A stretch of DNA of 64,000 nt from Naumovozyma dairenensis CBS 421 (Eukaryota > Ascomycota > Saccharomycetes > Saccharomycetales > Saccharomycetaceae). The translations under genes and the position numbers were made by a program. The notes beneath the pieces were generated by a model. The model worked only from the letters and a program-made list of their open reading frames with translations. It did not search any database and was not told where the DNA came from. The stretch covers positions 310,001-374,000 of the forward strand of contig NC_016486.1 in NCBI RefSeq assembly GCF_000227115.2. Direction: 5' to 3'. Within the stretch, counting starts at the first letter, position 1, and every line of letters begins with the position of its first letter. This document shows, in pieces, positions 19,201-28,957 of this stretch.

Positions 19201-20205
19201 TTGGATACATTAAAGACGTACATTGGGAATGAATTAATATCTATTAGATTTTTACCTTTAATATTCTTCACAATGTATGAACCAAATAATGACTTAAAGA
19301 AAAATACGAAGACATGGATCAACTATACATTTAGTAAAGAATCATTCAGAAAGGGTACGTTTTTCGAAAGGATATTACCAAGGTTAATTCATTCTATAGC
19401 TCATCATCCTGATATTATTGATGGACTGAAACAAGGAACTGATGATTCTTACTTGAACTCGTTGACTACTGCAATTGATTATTTGCTATTTTATTTTGAT
19501 TCTATCGCTATTCAAGAGAATTTCAATTTGTTATATTACCTATCAGAAAGAGTCAAAAATTACCAAGATAGGGTGGCAGACGAAGAAGATGAGACTACTT
19601 CAGAGGAAGATGTTGAAGGAGGAGAAAGGGCACAACGATCATATGGTAATTCACAGACAAGAGTATATATAATTAGTGAGTTATCTCAAATGATTTTACT
19701 AAAGTTCAAAGAAAGGAAGGGTTGGCAACACTCAGCCTATCCAGGAAAACTGAATCTACCAGGTGATATCTTCAAACCATTTGTTTCCATAAAGGATGCA
19801 CAATTATCATTTAGATCCTACCTTGATGATAGATATGCCGCAAAATTGGAGAACAATATTAAAGCTAAAGTTAATAGAATTTTCCATACTTCACAAACGC
19901 ATAGACAAAGGGCGCAAAAGAGGTTATTGGCTAATGAAATCAATGATAGTAATTCAAAGAGGAGGAAGCAAAGAAAGATTAATAAACAGAGTGATCAAAG
20001 TGATAAGGAGGCAGCAGCTTCTGGTAGCGAGGAGGAAGCGGACGCTTATAAACCATCGCAAAAGATTAAGAGCAGAAAGACAGCTGATAACAATGTGATA
20101 ATAAGGAAAAACTTGAGGACAAGGAAGGCTGTTGATTATAGAGATAGTGATGATGAGGATGAGGACAATGAGCCTAACGATGAAAACCATAGCATAAAAA
20201 TATAA
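16297..20205 (+). CDS. PDS5: Cohesin-associated regulator
   Basis: 1302 residues, close to the 1277 of S. cerevisiae Pds5, and similar along its whole length. It is a HEAT-repeat protein: hallmark stretches include HKDAGIRAFTACCLSDILRLY near the N-terminus and LINLVEDESLSVRKTFLDTL near residue 950. The tail from about residue 1200 alternates basic and acidic blocks and ends DSDDEDEDNEPN, as in the yeast protein. Pds5 binds Scc1/Scc3 on chromosomes and both maintains cohesion and supports Wapl-dependent release. The open frame extends 47 codons upstream to an ATG at 16156, but that segment spans TATA-like DNA, and MVKASKLTLSF at 16297 aligns with the known start. The gene lies in the spacer between the two inverted repeat arms. 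Confidence 0.97.
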   Translation: MVKASKLTLSFQKPIISTSEHLISTRDLLENLASLHEELSTLPQDKVDLRSLDGYQTDLCNKKLIKHKDAGIRAFTACCLSDILRLYAPDAPYTDTQLTDIFKLFLSQFEHLGELDNGYIVQQTYLITKLLEYRSIVLLADLPTANKLLENLFEIFYDDSKTYQSKLFNVIGSLLGEVISEFDSVPLSVLKLIFNKFLTYNPTELPKGLTITSNCGYEISLILCDAYASRMGRNLTRYYSEILFHVTNDDESGPSYQSKIQLSSTITKLHKLIIRLWETVPELIASAIGFIYQELSSENEELRKQATKLIGQILSIDSELNFVTTHQDTFNAWMIKIADINPEIRIQWIEAIPTILAVRDDISKEIEKGLVKTLMDSDARVRKSSVLVFHELPVSTIWTNITNPVIYSTLLHLIREKNKDVRELSINTVSKLYYDSIESIDRTFQNTKIWDIIDTIPSVLFNLYYINVPNINEQVDRMIFENILPMDTDNEKRIKRLMHVLSDLDKKAFTSFFAFNKRQPQMALAFSKYIEFCQTLASADEESSPENSTRILTTLQKTIDWLASGLSDSLKANEALETLRKINDQRIFFLIKTCIGNNVPFATLKNSYNELINKLQDSGLFRKYPNVSISTIMPKELARIINILLLRSSPIIYNVSNIPFLLDMSHSADSNANVLRHRLLDNISAVNPTLFKDQVKVLRDQVIKYEDSDDEEAVLGLNETLKTLYKISKGLKEHIDFNDNFFLTKLSDIALEGTPTMAKYATKIICMSPTAAELLTRIKKYILPLDKHKDKCFTSHIIVLMEIFKFHPHILDNDSTDIVSYLIKEILLSNKIVGEKENNDLTWIQDSSLDDKEYSALAAKLFTLKLFTNKLRSIAPVVKTDELAKTFVEKTIKLFFYLIASGGELVAESDIQNYPTPSTYQIKLRCYSGLQILKLAKIPTLQNFIKSSEVVKLINLVEDESLSVRKTFLDTLKTYIGNELISIRFLPLIFFTMYEPNNDLKKNTKTWINYTFSKESFRKGTFFERILPRLIHSIAHHPDIIDGLKQGTDDSYLNSLTTAIDYLLFYFDSIAIQENFNLLYYLSERVKNYQDRVADEEDETTSEEDVEGGERAQRSYGNSQTRVYIISELSQMILLKFKERKGWQHSAYPGKLNLPGDIFKPFVSIKDAQLSFRSYLDDRYAAKLENNIKAKVNRIFHTSQTHRQRAQKRLLANEINDSNSKRRKQRKINKQSDQSDKEAAASGSEEEADAYKPSQKIKSRKTADNNVIIRKNLRTRKAVDYRDSDDEDEDNEPNDENHSIKI

Positions 20206-21086
20206 AAGAAGAAAAAATAAAAATAAAAATAAAAAAATCACACATCATGTTCTATAAGTTTCTGTTAGTAATATACGCAAGAAATAATACTAGTATCATA
20301 TATGTTTTATGTAGGATATAGTTATTCATCACTATAAAATTTAGTCAAAAGTAGGTTAGACCTGGTAATTGATTCGACCTTCCAGCATACAACCGTTAGG
20401 TAGTTGTGACTTGGCACTTACTCGTGCTATATCTGCAAGTACATAATTCAGGTTGTTAATGGAACAGTCATGTGATCAGATAATCTACGACCAAATCTGG
20501 AGGCATTCGGCATATGGGAAATAAGTACTATGTATGTTTGAAAGATTGTTAAGTACATAGAGGGTGACTCCAATTTAAGAAGTAGGCATTTGCTGTCCTT
20601 ATCCATTTTTTCATGTGTTTTGCAGAATTTTGCTGGAAGGAACAGTTCATACATAGATATATAATTCATTGTTTCGATCCTTGAGCTTATCAATGCTGTG
20701 CCACCGAGGCTACCCATCGTCTTCGGTGAATACATAAAATATGACAATTTTCCGACTAAACAGTGCTATTACCTCAACATGCTTGTGCCCATTACTATCC
20801 AAAAAATTAACAGAAAAAAATTCCAAGTTATGCCGTGGACCTATCCGTTCAGATTACTTAAGTCAAACTAGTCCTTACCGAATTTTTAACCATTCATTCG
20901 TCGAGAGGCTAATTCATTGAATATTTCAAAAAGTGTGCTGATAAATTTTTTTCAGAGAGAAATATAGCTCCCTGTAACGGTCTTCTCTAAATTAATCGCA
21001 ACCTTTCGATGTCTATATGTATTAATAGATTGCTGTTTTATGCGTTATACTAATCTATTGATGCCCAGGATATATAGAGTTTCTCA
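20206..21086. other. Spacer between PDS5 and the right repeat arm
   Basis: 881 bp with no supported gene; the minus-strand frame at 20448-20747 resembles nothing. It begins with the purine-rich AAATAAAAAT terminator-type DNA after PDS5. Confidence 0.4.
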
Positions 21087-22531
21087 AAGTTTGAGTAACA
21101 GAGGAGATTACTGGAAGAGATTGCAGTCATCGGGTCTTTTATAGAGTGACTGCTTGTGCTCCAGAATCCAAAAAGAAATCTATCGTCATGTGCAACAAGT
21201 CTCGTGAATGAACCGAAAGAAAGAGGGACACGGAGGATGGAGGAGAATGTGTCGTTTTACGAAGAATACGTGTCCTACTGCACATATTCTTATAGAAAGC
21301 ATACACTTCTTTCAGGTTCGAACCAATATTGTTATTAAGCTTCCCAAGACCTTTCCAATCTATTATCAATACATATGATCCACTCATTTGTAGCGTTTGT
21401 GAACAAGGAACCATTTTAAATCTTTTACTTCTTTTACTCCTTTCACTTCTTTTCTGTTTTCTGTTTTCTGTTTTCTGTTTTCTGTTTTCTGTTTCCACTT
21501 TTTATCCCTTAGAGGGCCCTTATTGCGCAATTATTCAACATATACTAATTGTTCAATTAAAACTCACGCTAGACTCCAACATTTTCAAAACAATTTTACT
21601 TTCAATTAAAAATGCCATCATTTAAACCTTTCCACAAAACCGCCATTAAATCCATCGGTCATAAAAAACATCTGTTCTAAGAACAACCATCTGCAAACTT
21701 TGCAACATCCACAAACTCTGTACCATCCCCGGTCCGTGCAACATCCGTCAACTCTATACATTTACCAAATCCAACCCCACAAGTAGCATCAGAAATGCCA
21801 GCTGAATCGACTAAGTATACATCCAAGTTCTTTTCTGTAATGAATCAGGTGAGTTCATCTATTTCAACATAGAATCAAGCTAAAAGTTCACGAAGGACAT
21901 GCTCCCCAAGCTTCTACCGCAAAAAGACTATATCAAGTTGGCGGTTGAAGTAAATACTCAAAATTCCATACCTGTGACTATTGCGCGGAATTTGAAGAAT
22001 ACAGTGGATTCAAAATCGATGTTTACGGATCCTGCTTTAATAAAGGCCGACAATACCTGTGGTTATATGACCCAGGATCAAACAAATACAAACAAAGAAA
22101 GAACTGACACTATGAAGATTACACAATTCAGGAAAGAAGTAGAGAATAATATCCATTTAGAGCATTGCGAAACTACCAACGTCCAGTCATCTCCACAGCC
22201 ATCCATTAGGAATAATGAAGCACCGTACGGTAAACAAGTACGCTCGAAACGTCGCAGATCAAGACGTCAAGGGAGAAAACCGTTCAAATTTGGGGACGGT
22301 ACTTAATGAAATAGAGAAGTTTCAGACGGTAGTATTTTTATTGGTCAACTATTACGCCCCCACCGAAGGACTCTCATGTTTATATAAAGATAGAAAATGA
22401 AAAAGAAAACAAAAAACAATAAAACAAAACATTCATATTTAATAATTTCTAATAATATTCCTAATATTTCATCTTTTCTTTTCTTCGTTTTCTTTGTACT
22501 ATTTAATTAGTAAATAAATTGTGGTAGTCTT
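21087..22531 (+). repeat. Right arm of the large inverted repeat around PDS5 (1445 bp)
   Basis: Near-identical reverse complement of 14007-15567. The shared block runs from AAGTTTGAGTAACAG at 21087 to GTGGTAGTCTT at 22531. A TATA-like TTTATATAAAG lies at about 22378-22388, and a pyrimidine-rich centre carries the CTGTTTT units. The arms are separated by 5519 bp that contain PDS5. I cannot assign the element: no terminal LTR pair or transposase is visible, though one frame ends in a basic tail. It may be a degenerate retroelement or a segmental duplication. Confidence 0.92.
21899..22306 (+). CDS. Unknown repeat-encoded ORF with Arg-rich tail (possible retroelement remnant)
   Basis: 135-codon open frame in the right arm, broken by a frameshift in the left arm. 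The product is hydrophilic and ends with the basic stretch RSKRRRSRRQGRKPFKF, the sort of tail seen in nucleic-acid-binding proteins including Gag proteins. I recognise no family. A stop codon lies just upstream in the same frame. Another frame upstream, starting MPSFKPFHK at 21611, is interrupted after about 22 codons, and its +1 continuation is rich in Ser, Pro and Thr. This suggests a once longer, now decayed gene. On the opposite strand of both arms a frame ends FFLDSGAQAVTL, reminiscent of an aspartic-protease active site but immediately stopped. Confidence 0.3.
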   Translation: MLPKLLPQKDYIKLAVEVNTQNSIPVTIARNLKNTVDSKSMFTDPALIKADNTCGYMTQDQTNTNKERTDTMKITQFRKEVENNIHLEHCETTNVQSSPQPSIRNNEAPYGKQVRSKRRRSRRQGRKPFKFGDGT

Positions 22532-22785
22532 GTTTATTCTTTTAGACATGTCTACCAGATCTTCGGCAATAGTTTGAATAATACATATTTTTTTCTCCAT
22601 AATTATATAAATTTATTATGCTGTTCAAGATGTTGATACACCTTTGGAAATAAAAATGCAAAAATCGTATGTGGGCATCTAATATTCAACGACATAGATA
22701 ACCTCTCACAGTTCATCGCCCACCGTTCTTCTTTCTATAGATTTTTATATACGAGATATTAGTGATACTATTCCTAATCTAGAAT

Positions 22786-25386
22786 TTAATTTAAATTGAA
22801 AAACCGTAATACTTCTTCCTTTGGTTTTGACTCGACTAACTTTCTAAGTACTAATAATTCATGCAATTCTTTTGATGAAATATTCGTAGCATCGGCTTCT
22901 AGCCTACCAATATTATTATATGTCAAGTCTTTGGATATTATCTCTTCTTTTTTAACAACCTGTTCATAAGCTTTCGGTTCTTCATTCGTTTCCTCACTAA
23001 AGGTCTTTTCTGCGATGTTGCATAATTCTTTGAAATTCCATAGCGTCCGTAGGTCCCTATTCTGGTTGGAATTTATGAATTGGAAGAACACTAAAGAAGT
23101 CAAATCATTTAAACTTAAATTATTGGTAGTTTGGTTTTCTGTTTCCTCCAATGATGATACAGAATTGAGAGATAAAGAAATCAATCTATCTAGAATATAA
23201 TTCTGATGTTTAAAGTTCAAAATAGATTGATTTCGTCTCACTCTAAATATTTTATCATAAAAATCTACCTTGATGGAATCTTCTTTAAGTGTCGGTATAG
23301 GATCAAGGTTCCCCGGTTTTTTTGAGAGTTCTTGATAATATTTTGTCGGTTGTTCGTTAATTTCATCTAATATAATTTCAATATCTCCATCATTTTTGAA
23401 TCCGCTTGATTGTAATGGCTCGATATATTTTTGATTTCTCGTCAATCTTCTCTTCTTTTGTTCCTTCCGATCTGCAAAAGATGATGACGGCGATGAGGAT
23501 AATGCATGCAGTGGACATTTCCATTTATAACCTAAATTTTTCAATGATGCTCTTGGAACTTGTGGAATACAATCTAAATGCCATGGAGTATTACAATAAT
23601 CACACTTCATAATTAATCTTGAGTTTTCTGGATGATCCCATGTGCCCATTTTAGTCGTTTTACATCTATAACATATTAAGAAATTATCTGGATGTAAATC
23701 ATTATCTGGAGATGTCATAACGGATGCCATTGTTGTATCAAGATGAGAATCAGGGTTATATGTATCTAACTTAGTTACACTTTGGCCGTAGGTTGGATGG
23801 AACATCTGTTTATCAGTTAATGGGTCCTTTTCCGTTCCATCAATGTATTGACCTCTTGGCCCTGTCTTTACATTTTTGAATGTTTCTTTGACTGATTGAG
23901 GTAAATTAAACTGTCTTGGATTTATGGAATTTAATTGGAATAATAATTTCCCAAACAATCTCCCACTTTTCTTTGATGATGATGCAGTTGTTGATAGTAT
24001 GTTGGATGACGATGCTAGTGATGATGATAACTCCTTAATGAATGAGGATTCACCTTTATTTAACTGTGTAGTGTTTGAATATTTTAATTTGAAAAGACAA
24101 TGATGACATGACCAATCACCTTCTGGTAAGTTATTTGGATCTAATGGAGGATCTAAACATAAGAAATGAAATGATCTTGGACACGTATCACAACATAAAA
24201 ATGAACCTGCTTGTAGGCAAGCAGAACAGTAATCATCATTTTCTTGTTCTGCTTTTTGCTGTTCTGCTTCTTGTTTTTTTGATGAATCTTTCCCCTTTTC
24301 GATCTCGTTTTGGGTATTATTATTGTTGTTTGGAATTGAATTTTGTCCTAGTAATTTAATTTTAGAGTCGTTCGAAAAGGTGGCTTTAATTTTATGTAGC
24401 TTTTTGGAAGGTGACAATAATAGTTGTTCCTCTTGAGTGTGACGCTCTTCGTCCTCTGACATAGTTACTTGTTTATTAATAGAGGCTCTTAGATTACTTG
24501 GTTTTGTTAAATAATTTGATTCATTTGTTTTCAAATTCATATTATACAGTCGTAATTCTTTTTCAATTATATCATTATAGTCACTCGGTATAGCAGTTTG
24601 AACGGCATCTGGTATATTCAATTGTGGCGAACTTGATTTCGACTTTGATTTATTATTTGGAATTTGTAATTCGGTACCTGTCATAGTGGGAGCTAATTGG
24701 CCTGGTACTGGTGTTCTTTTATAATTCCATAATGAAAATCTTTTGATCTTTTCATTTGGACCTTGGTTCAATGGTACACCAGTTGCCAGGTTTATTATTT
24801 CACTCGTTATAGTTGGTTCATTGAAATGTATTATATTGCCTTTCCTGTCCTTTTCTAACATTTTCCGTTGTTCTTTTACATTGGATAAATGATCAGAATC
24901 TGCCTCAACACCGCTACCACTCGTAGATGACGAGGAACTGCCATTCGATATAGTATTATTTTCATTTATGGTATTTTTTGCGAAGATTGAAGTTGATGTA
25001 TGTTGGAGACTCGTTGTAGGAGCGACTTTGGTGGAATCAAACGACGGAATTATCTTACGCTTCTTCAAATCGTAATCAACATTTCGTGATGATGAACGTT
25101 TGGGGCGCTCTCTTCTCTTGGAAAAGGTACCATTCGTAAGGGTTGAGGAAGAAGGAGATGTTGGGGGCAAAGAGGAAGATACCGTCGTATTTAGTCCGGT
25201 GGCAGCAGCGGCAGCAGCAGTGGCAGGAGCAGCAAGAACTGCGGGAGAGGGAATGTCGCCTGTCGTAGCAGCAGGAGGAGCTGACTGATGTGTAGGATGA
25301 TGGCTAGTCATTAATTTGACGCTATCACGGTCATTGGTTTTAGCTTGAATTTCTGAATTCGATCCTGATGATGGAGAATTCTGCAT
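22786..25386 (-). CDS. RCO1: PHD-finger subunit of the Rpd3S histone deacetylase complex
   Basis: 866 residues, larger than S. cerevisiae Rco1 (684) owing to low-complexity Ser/Asn/Ala insertions in the first 350 residues, including an alanine-rich stretch near residue 55. PHD1 lies at about residues 385-435 (YCSACLQAGSFLCCDTCP, then HFLCLDPPL and CHHC). A second, atypical PHD at about 565-625 has CYRCK, CDYCNTPWHLDC and a final CPLH. Rco1 with Eaf3 directs Rpd3S to Set2-methylated nucleosomes and suppresses cryptic transcription in gene bodies. Position next to PDS5 and SDD2 and strand match YMR075W. Confidence 0.95.
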   Translation of the reverse strand: MQNSPSSGSNSEIQAKTNDRDSVKLMTSHHPTHQSAPPAATTGDIPSPAVLAAPATAAAAAATGLNTTVSSSLPPTSPSSSTLTNGTFSKRRERPKRSSSRNVDYDLKKRKIIPSFDSTKVAPTTSLQHTSTSIFAKNTINENNTISNGSSSSSTSGSGVEADSDHLSNVKEQRKMLEKDRKGNIIHFNEPTITSEIINLATGVPLNQGPNEKIKRFSLWNYKRTPVPGQLAPTMTGTELQIPNNKSKSKSSSPQLNIPDAVQTAIPSDYNDIIEKELRLYNMNLKTNESNYLTKPSNLRASINKQVTMSEDEERHTQEEQLLLSPSKKLHKIKATFSNDSKIKLLGQNSIPNNNNNTQNEIEKGKDSSKKQEAEQQKAEQENDDYCSACLQAGSFLCCDTCPRSFHFLCLDPPLDPNNLPEGDWSCHHCLFKLKYSNTTQLNKGESSFIKELSSSLASSSNILSTTASSSKKSGRLFGKLLFQLNSINPRQFNLPQSVKETFKNVKTGPRGQYIDGTEKDPLTDKQMFHPTYGQSVTKLDTYNPDSHLDTTMASVMTSPDNDLHPDNFLICYRCKTTKMGTWDHPENSRLIMKCDYCNTPWHLDCIPQVPRASLKNLGYKWKCPLHALSSSPSSSFADRKEQKKRRLTRNQKYIEPLQSSGFKNDGDIEIILDEINEQPTKYYQELSKKPGNLDPIPTLKEDSIKVDFYDKIFRVRRNQSILNFKHQNYILDRLISLSLNSVSSLEETENQTTNNLSLNDLTSLVFFQFINSNQNRDLRTLWNFKELCNIAEKTFSEETNEEPKAYEQVVKKEEIISKDLTYNNIGRLEADATNISSKELHELLVLRKLVESKPKEEVLRFFNLN

Positions 25387-25994
25387 TTATGGATGATGGA
25401 AGATATTATAAGAGAGAACGATAGCCAATAAGGAAGAAACGAAATGAAAAAAGAAGGATTAAGAATGCAAAGAACAAAAAAAAAGTAGGAATAGAACTGA
25501 ACAAATAAAAAAAGTGAATAAACAGAAACCGTAAACACCTCTATGCAAAAGAAAGCTGAATGATTAATCGATTAATTGATCTTTCCAAGAACTTTAAGAT
25601 GGATATTGGTTATCCGCAACAACTTAGAAAGCAGAAGATACGAATACGTTTGTTGGTGCTACCAGTTCCTGAGTTTGCCACGTTCTAACCTGACCTTGTT
25701 GTTCTAGCGATCTTCCTGTTGATAACACCATTTTTCAAATCGAGACCTCTGCCGTTGGAAATGACAGGGTTAAGAGTAGGTACAGCCTTTCTAAAAGTCA
25801 TAAACCCTATAAAACCCTGGTGGTTTCGAGAATTAATTTGCAAAAAATATGAAATTTCCATTTAATAGACGTCTACATTTGGATATTATTTATTAGCTTA
25901 CTTGAGCTGAGTTATTGCATTGATCTGTAAAGTTGGATATATAGTCATAAGAAAGTGCGGTAAATTTCTATATAAAACAGAACTGTATAAAATT
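25387..25994. other. Divergent promoter region RCO1/SDD2
   Basis: 608 bp shared upstream region. Purine-rich runs flank RCO1. I see no gene and no regulatory site I would name. Confidence 0.4.
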
Positions 25995-26450
25995 ATGGAT
26001 GGTGAACTACAGGCTCTAAGAGAAGCAAGATTGGCGGAATTGAAAAGGTCTCAAGGTCAAAGTCCTGATGCTGGCAGTAATGGCAACACTCACAACAACA
26101 ATAATGGTAATGCTAATCGTAACGAACCAATAGGTGCCGCTATAGCAAGATTCCTGGAACCTGAAGCCTTCGAAAGACTCACCAGGGTTTCCTTAGTGAG
26201 ACCTGATAGAGCCATGGCTGTCGAACAATATCTGAAACAAATAATAGCAAGTGGACAAGTTCAACATAAAGTTAACGAATCTGAAATTGTTCAGATTTTG
26301 AATGGGATAGCAAAGGAGGAAAATAAAAAAAATGATACCAAGATCATTTTCAATAGAAGGGAGGTTGATATTGACACAGGTTTAGCAGGTGCAAAGAAAA
26401 ATAATGATGATGATGAAGACGACGATGATGAAGATGACTTCTTTGATTAA
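25995..26450 (+). CDS. SDD2: PDCD5-family DNA-binding protein
   Basis: 151 residues, matching S. cerevisiae YMR074C in length and layout. It begins MDGELQALREARLAELK, the hallmark N-terminal helix of PDCD5/TFAR19 proteins. An Asn/Gly-rich linker follows at about 25-45, then the conserved helical core (IARFLEPEAFERLTRVSLVR), and an acidic tail DDDEDDDDEDDFFD. The open frame extends to 25920, but homology begins at 25995. The family binds DNA and has been tied to stress or apoptosis-like responses; the molecular role in yeast is not well defined. It follows RCO1 divergently, as in S. cerevisiae. Confidence 0.92.
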   Translation: MDGELQALREARLAELKRSQGQSPDAGSNGNTHNNNNGNANRNEPIGAAIARFLEPEAFERLTRVSLVRPDRAMAVEQYLKQIIASGQVQHKVNESEIVQILNGIAKEENKKNDTKIIFNRREVDIDTGLAGAKKNNDDDEDDDDEDDFFD

Positions 26451-26806
26451 TGGACGGGAACTAAAAATAAAATAAAAAACTGCATGAAAGTAATTAAGTG
26501 CCTAACGTAATTATGAAAGAAGTGTATATTAAGCTAATATTAATTAAAACTACATTCTAGTCCTGTTGTGGCTTATATAGGAGCTGTTCCCCATTTTATT
26601 CAGTAGATTATATATGTATCTTGATTACGTTAAAACAGTCCGAAACATTTTTAAGATAGAACGTTATACATGCACGAGTACGTAACGGAAAACATTTCAT
26701 TGTACTATTGATTTAATATCGCTGGTCTCTCAAGAATAACCCAGAGTTGTAACCGTTGCATATTTATCAAGTATTACAGATCCTTCCAAAATAAGGAATA
26801 AAGAAT
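26451..26806. other. Intergenic region SDD2 to IRC21
   Basis: 356 bp AT-rich spacer with the terminator of SDD2 and the promoter of IRC21. Nothing further is recognised. Confidence 0.4.
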
Positions 26807-27481
26807 ATGGATAGTAAGAAAGATTTCAAAACGCCTAAGATATCATTCCAAATACCTACTGTCACTACTACGACTACAGCCGCCAATGGAAATGACAAAT
26901 CGAATAAGCTCCAGCAAAATAGGAATGATCTGGATCCAAGGGTCAATAAAAGAGTAATGATTCAATCTGGATGTAGTACGTTAGGCTCTAATGTTGCCGA
27001 TAGTGACGATGATAAGAATAATAATAAGAAGAAGATACGAAATAAGGTTAGGTTAAAACCAGGGCATTCTGCGTTAGATTGGTATAAATTAACCAACGAG
27101 GTTGGTATCCAAGGGAAATTGATCACTGGATTAGATTCCTTAATTAAAGATGAGGACTTTTTGAAGTTAAATAACCCTAATGCCGGTAATTTTAAATGCT
27201 TTATGTTCGGTGTACCAACTTTTAAATTGAAACCTTATCTCCGATTTAATCATAAAATTTTACAAAAACATGTGAGTGAAGATGATTGCTGGACCGTTCA
27301 TAATGGCAAAGTTTATTGTATGACATATTATTTACATTTCCATCCTGGTGGTGCTGATATACTTCTCGAGGAGGCAGCGGGGAAAGATTGCACGAGATTA
27401 TTTAATGAATATCATCCATGGGTTAATGTTGAAAAACTATTTGAAACTTGCCTAATAGGAGCCTATGTAAGTGAACCATAA
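26807..27481 (+). CDS. IRC21: Cytochrome b5 domain protein
   Basis: 224 residues (201 in S. cerevisiae Irc21). The first 90 residues are low-complexity and basic. A cytochrome b5-like heme-binding domain occupies about 155-222. It has the HPGG motif (YLHFHPGGADILLEEAAGKD), whose histidine is one axial heme ligand, and the second histidine in NEYHPWVN. No membrane anchor is evident. In yeast the gene affects recombination-centre levels and drug sensitivity, with no established reaction. It lies between SDD2 and ABF2, as in YMR074C-YMR072W. Confidence 0.92.
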   Translation: MDSKKDFKTPKISFQIPTVTTTTTAANGNDKSNKLQQNRNDLDPRVNKRVMIQSGCSTLGSNVADSDDDKNNNKKKIRNKVRLKPGHSALDWYKLTNEVGIQGKLITGLDSLIKDEDFLKLNNPNAGNFKCFMFGVPTFKLKPYLRFNHKILQKHVSEDDCWTVHNGKVYCMTYYLHFHPGGADILLEEAAGKDCTRLFNEYHPWVNVEKLFETCLIGAYVSEP

Positions 27482-27778
27482 TGGTTCGATAAGCCTATTA
27501 ATGCATGATATCACCAACTTATTTATTTATTAGTATATATTTTAGGTAGCATATGCTTGTACAAAAGAAGGAATATATATTAACTTTACATACCCTTGGT
27601 TGATACTACACTATGTAAGAAAGGGAAAAAATAGAATAGAATAGAAAGATAATACTATATGATGTTATAAATACAATAGAATAATATAATAATAATTGGA
27701 ATAGATTGAAAGAATAGATTAAAGTTGTTTTTTAAGATGGATCTATGTCAGGTCAGAAAAGGATAACATTAGGATTGT

Positions 27779-28360
27779 TCAAGCTTTATTTTTCGATTCC
27801 CATTTCTTTAAATTTTCTTTATAATCGTTCAAATACTTATCCTTTTCAGTTTGATCCAATTGTTGCCATTTTTCACTAGTAATTTTACTCACTTCGTTGA
27901 AAGTCAAAGTTGGGTCCTCATTTACGATTGATTCTCTAATATCTTGAGCAAATGTTATATAAGCAGGTGTTGGTTTCTTTGGGGGCAATTGATTTTCAAT
28001 TTCTTTTAATACGGAACGATAGTTTTCCTTTTGCTTTTCAGCCTCTTTTTCAAATGGCACTTTTTCTTCAGCTGATAAATTTTTCCAATTTTCAGAAGCT
28101 GTTTGAGCTAATATCTTCATTTGACTCTTTGCTGGACTATTAGCAATCAATTCATCTTTCACCGAAGTATAATAGATAAGATATGCAGACATTGGTCTTT
28201 TCACACCATTGTCTTTTTTCAATTGGTTTTTCAATTGATTTCTTGTCAATTGCTTTTCAGAAACAATGATTGATGAAGAAAACAGTCTGGCAGATACAGC
28301 AGATCTTGTAGAAAAGTTTAAAGGGTTGTGAATTGAACGAGGTAAGATTGGTCTAAACAT
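27779..28360 (-). CDS. ABF2: Mitochondrial HMG-box DNA packaging protein
   Basis: 193 residues (183 in S. cerevisiae Abf2). Residues 1-30 form an Arg/Ser-rich presequence without acidic residues (MFRPILPRSIHNPLNFSTRS), a mitochondrial targeting signal. HMG box 1 spans about 54-118 (KRPMSAYLIYY and WKNLSAEEK) and box 2 about 126-190 (KKPTPAYITFA, then KWQQLDQTEKDKY). Abf2 bends and compacts mtDNA into nucleoids and is needed for its stable inheritance on fermentable carbon. It is divergent from TVP18 and convergent with IRC21, the arrangement at YMR073C-YMR071C. Confidence 0.96.
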   Translation of the reverse strand: MFRPILPRSIHNPLNFSTRSAVSARLFSSSIIVSEKQLTRNQLKNQLKKDNGVKRPMSAYLIYYTSVKDELIANSPAKSQMKILAQTASENWKNLSAEEKVPFEKEAEKQKENYRSVLKEIENQLPPKKPTPAYITFAQDIRESIVNEDPTLTFNEVSKITSEKWQQLDQTEKDKYLNDYKENLKKWESKNKA

Positions 28361-28957
28361 TGTCTGATATGCAGAGGTCTTCTTTTATAAATTTAATTGA
28401 GAAAGGTACTTTGCGATTCCGTTAATAAAATTAATGAACAAGAAAGACTGGAGAAGTTAAAGAACGAGGAATACTCTCTATCCAATCTTGGATACTCCAT
28501 ATCCTTTATAACCAACTACTTGAAAACAAGATCTCTCTTTCAGAGGAAAACAAACCCAAAACAGCACTTTTTTTTGTGATCTATCACCACACCCAGACAT
28601 CATATGGGCTTCCCTTGTACCCTATATCCTGGACCCTAGAACTTTACAAGGATATAGCCCCCCGATCCCCCGAAACCCTAAATAGAAAAGAGGCTGTTCA
28701 TTTTTGTTTCCAATTCCCGATTTCTATCGTATACGTGAAATCCAATAGATAATAGTCTACGTAGTACAAACAACTGCAAGGGAACACTGGAACTGAAACT
28801 GGAACTGGAAGATGAAGAAGGAAAAAGATCCAAATTAATTCACCTATCTAAGAAAAGTGTATAAAAAGCTCTTTAAAAAGAGATAGCATACAAAAAGAAC
28901 CTTATCTTCACTTCCTAAAGAAAAGAGCAGAAGACCAGATAGTATTCACTAAGGAAA
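28361..28957. other. Divergent promoter region ABF2/TVP18
   Basis: 597 bp. It contains a C-rich patch (CCCCCCGATCCCCCG near 28661) that stands out from the AT-rich surroundings and a TCGTATA core at 28726. No gene is supported. Confidence 0.4.
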
